The position numbers and the translations under genes are program-made. This document shows positions 40,778 to 41,071 of a stretch of DNA of 41,071 bases, in pieces. Position 1 is the stretch's first letter. Every line of letters begins with the position of its first letter. The notes below the pieces were generated by a model. It did no database searches, had not been told where the DNA came from, and saw nothing but the letters and a program-made list of their open reading frames with translations. The stretch is taken from NCBI GenBank assembly GCA_947446575.1, contig CANFHC010000028.1, positions 1-41,071 on the forward strand, given 5' to 3'. Origin of the DNA: Bacteriovoracaceae bacterium. GTDB taxonomy: Bacteria > Bdellovibrionota > Bacteriovoracia > Bacteriovoracales > Bacteriovoracaceae.

Positions 40778-41071
40778 ATTGAGCGTAGATTAACATTCCG
40801 CCTTTTATTCGATTGATCACCTCTACACTGTAGCGAGGATCAAGTGCGGGACATCCCCAACTTCGCCCAATTTTACTCCCCGGCTGGACATAATCCGCGG
40901 GGTGAATAACAATTTCTCTACTTCTGGCATTTGAGTTTGTAGTTGAAAGACCGTCAAGCTTAAGTGAGTATCCATGACTACCTTCATATGTCTCAGCGGT
41001 TAAATAAAAACCCTGAGAGCTCTTTTCTGATCCAGGTTCGTTTGAAAATATAGTTGCATACCCATCATAAT
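40776..41071 (-). CDS. L,D-transpeptidase catalytic domain protein (partial, 5' end outside)
   Basis: The last 97 codons of a leftward gene cut by the window edge. Visible motifs: GFYLTAETYEGSHGYSLKLD, SREIVIHPADYV (catalytic-region His) and GRSWGCPALDP with the nucleophile Cys, characteristic of the murein L,D-transpeptidase catalytic-domain family (YkuD_2 type). Such enzymes make or alter 3-3 crosslinks or attach proteins or D-amino acids to peptidoglycan in the periplasm. Predatory relatives carry many copies and modify prey wall with them. The signal peptide would lie beyond the edge. Confidence 0.85.
   Translation of the reverse strand, partial: YDGYATIFSNEPGSEKSSQGFYLTAETYEGSHGYSLKLDGLSTTNSNARSREIVIHPADYVQPGSKIGRSWGCPALDPRYSVEVINRIKGGMLIYAQ

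Overview
The window reads as chromosomal DNA from an AT-rich Gram-negative bacterium with a periplasm and outer membrane. A member of the Bdellovibrionota (Bacteriovorax/Peredibacter-like predators) is the best fit. The clues are a TIGR02147-family regulator beside a secreted protein, an unusually large share of genes with signal peptides or lipoboxes, many secreted hydrolases and peptidases, outer-membrane porins, and a peptidoglycan L,D-transpeptidase at the right edge. This assignment is inference; no rRNA or other phylogenetic marker is present.

Left end (1-6.2 kb) is accessory DNA. It opens with a 250-nt tract almost free of G on the + strand and a long inverted repeat. A leftward Replic_Relax-like gene with a small coiled-coil partner follows, then a secreted protein divergent from a TIGR02147 regulator. 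Next come a RelE/Xre toxin-antitoxin pair with a visible promoter/operator and, divergent from it, a DUF4160 / ribbon-helix-helix / DUF6973-like operon. The spacer between these two modules carries helically phased direct repeats.

6.2-16.1 kb: a metallophosphoesterase, a CPBP membrane protease, and then a seven-gene rightward operon. The operon encodes a PstS-like oxyanion-binding protein, a tetraheme lipoprotein, a YceI protein, a diheme lipoprotein, a porin with an N-terminal heme site, an OprP/OprO-type porin and a polytopic membrane protein. Together they look like an envelope redox/transport system. A textbook intrinsic terminator lies inside the signal-peptide codons of the tetraheme gene, suggesting the binding protein is made in excess over the rest.

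16.1-26.7 kb: an OsmC-YcaO fusion, a PHB-depolymerase-type esterase, an alpha/beta-hydrolase-like secreted protein, a single-domain response regulator, a TIGR00027 methyltransferase, a papain-like secreted protein, a 40-residue Lys/Glu-rich protein, a 14-repeat RCC1-like secreted protein and a DUF3494 (ice-binding-like) lipoprotein.

26.7-41 kb: a phosphoribosyltransferase-erythromycin esterase fusion, an EptA-type phosphoethanolamine transferase, a three-gene operon of secreted proteins (cysteine-peptidase-like, helical, HExxH metallopeptidase), a leftward three-gene operon of unknown small envelope proteins, a GlsB/YeaQ stress protein, a RsbRD_N-GAF-histidine kinase, a secreted caspase-fold candidate, a second DUF3494 lipoprotein, and the C-terminal part of an L,D-transpeptidase. 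No tRNA, rRNA, CRISPR array or intact insertion sequence was seen. All family names come from motif recognition by eye; no database search was run.
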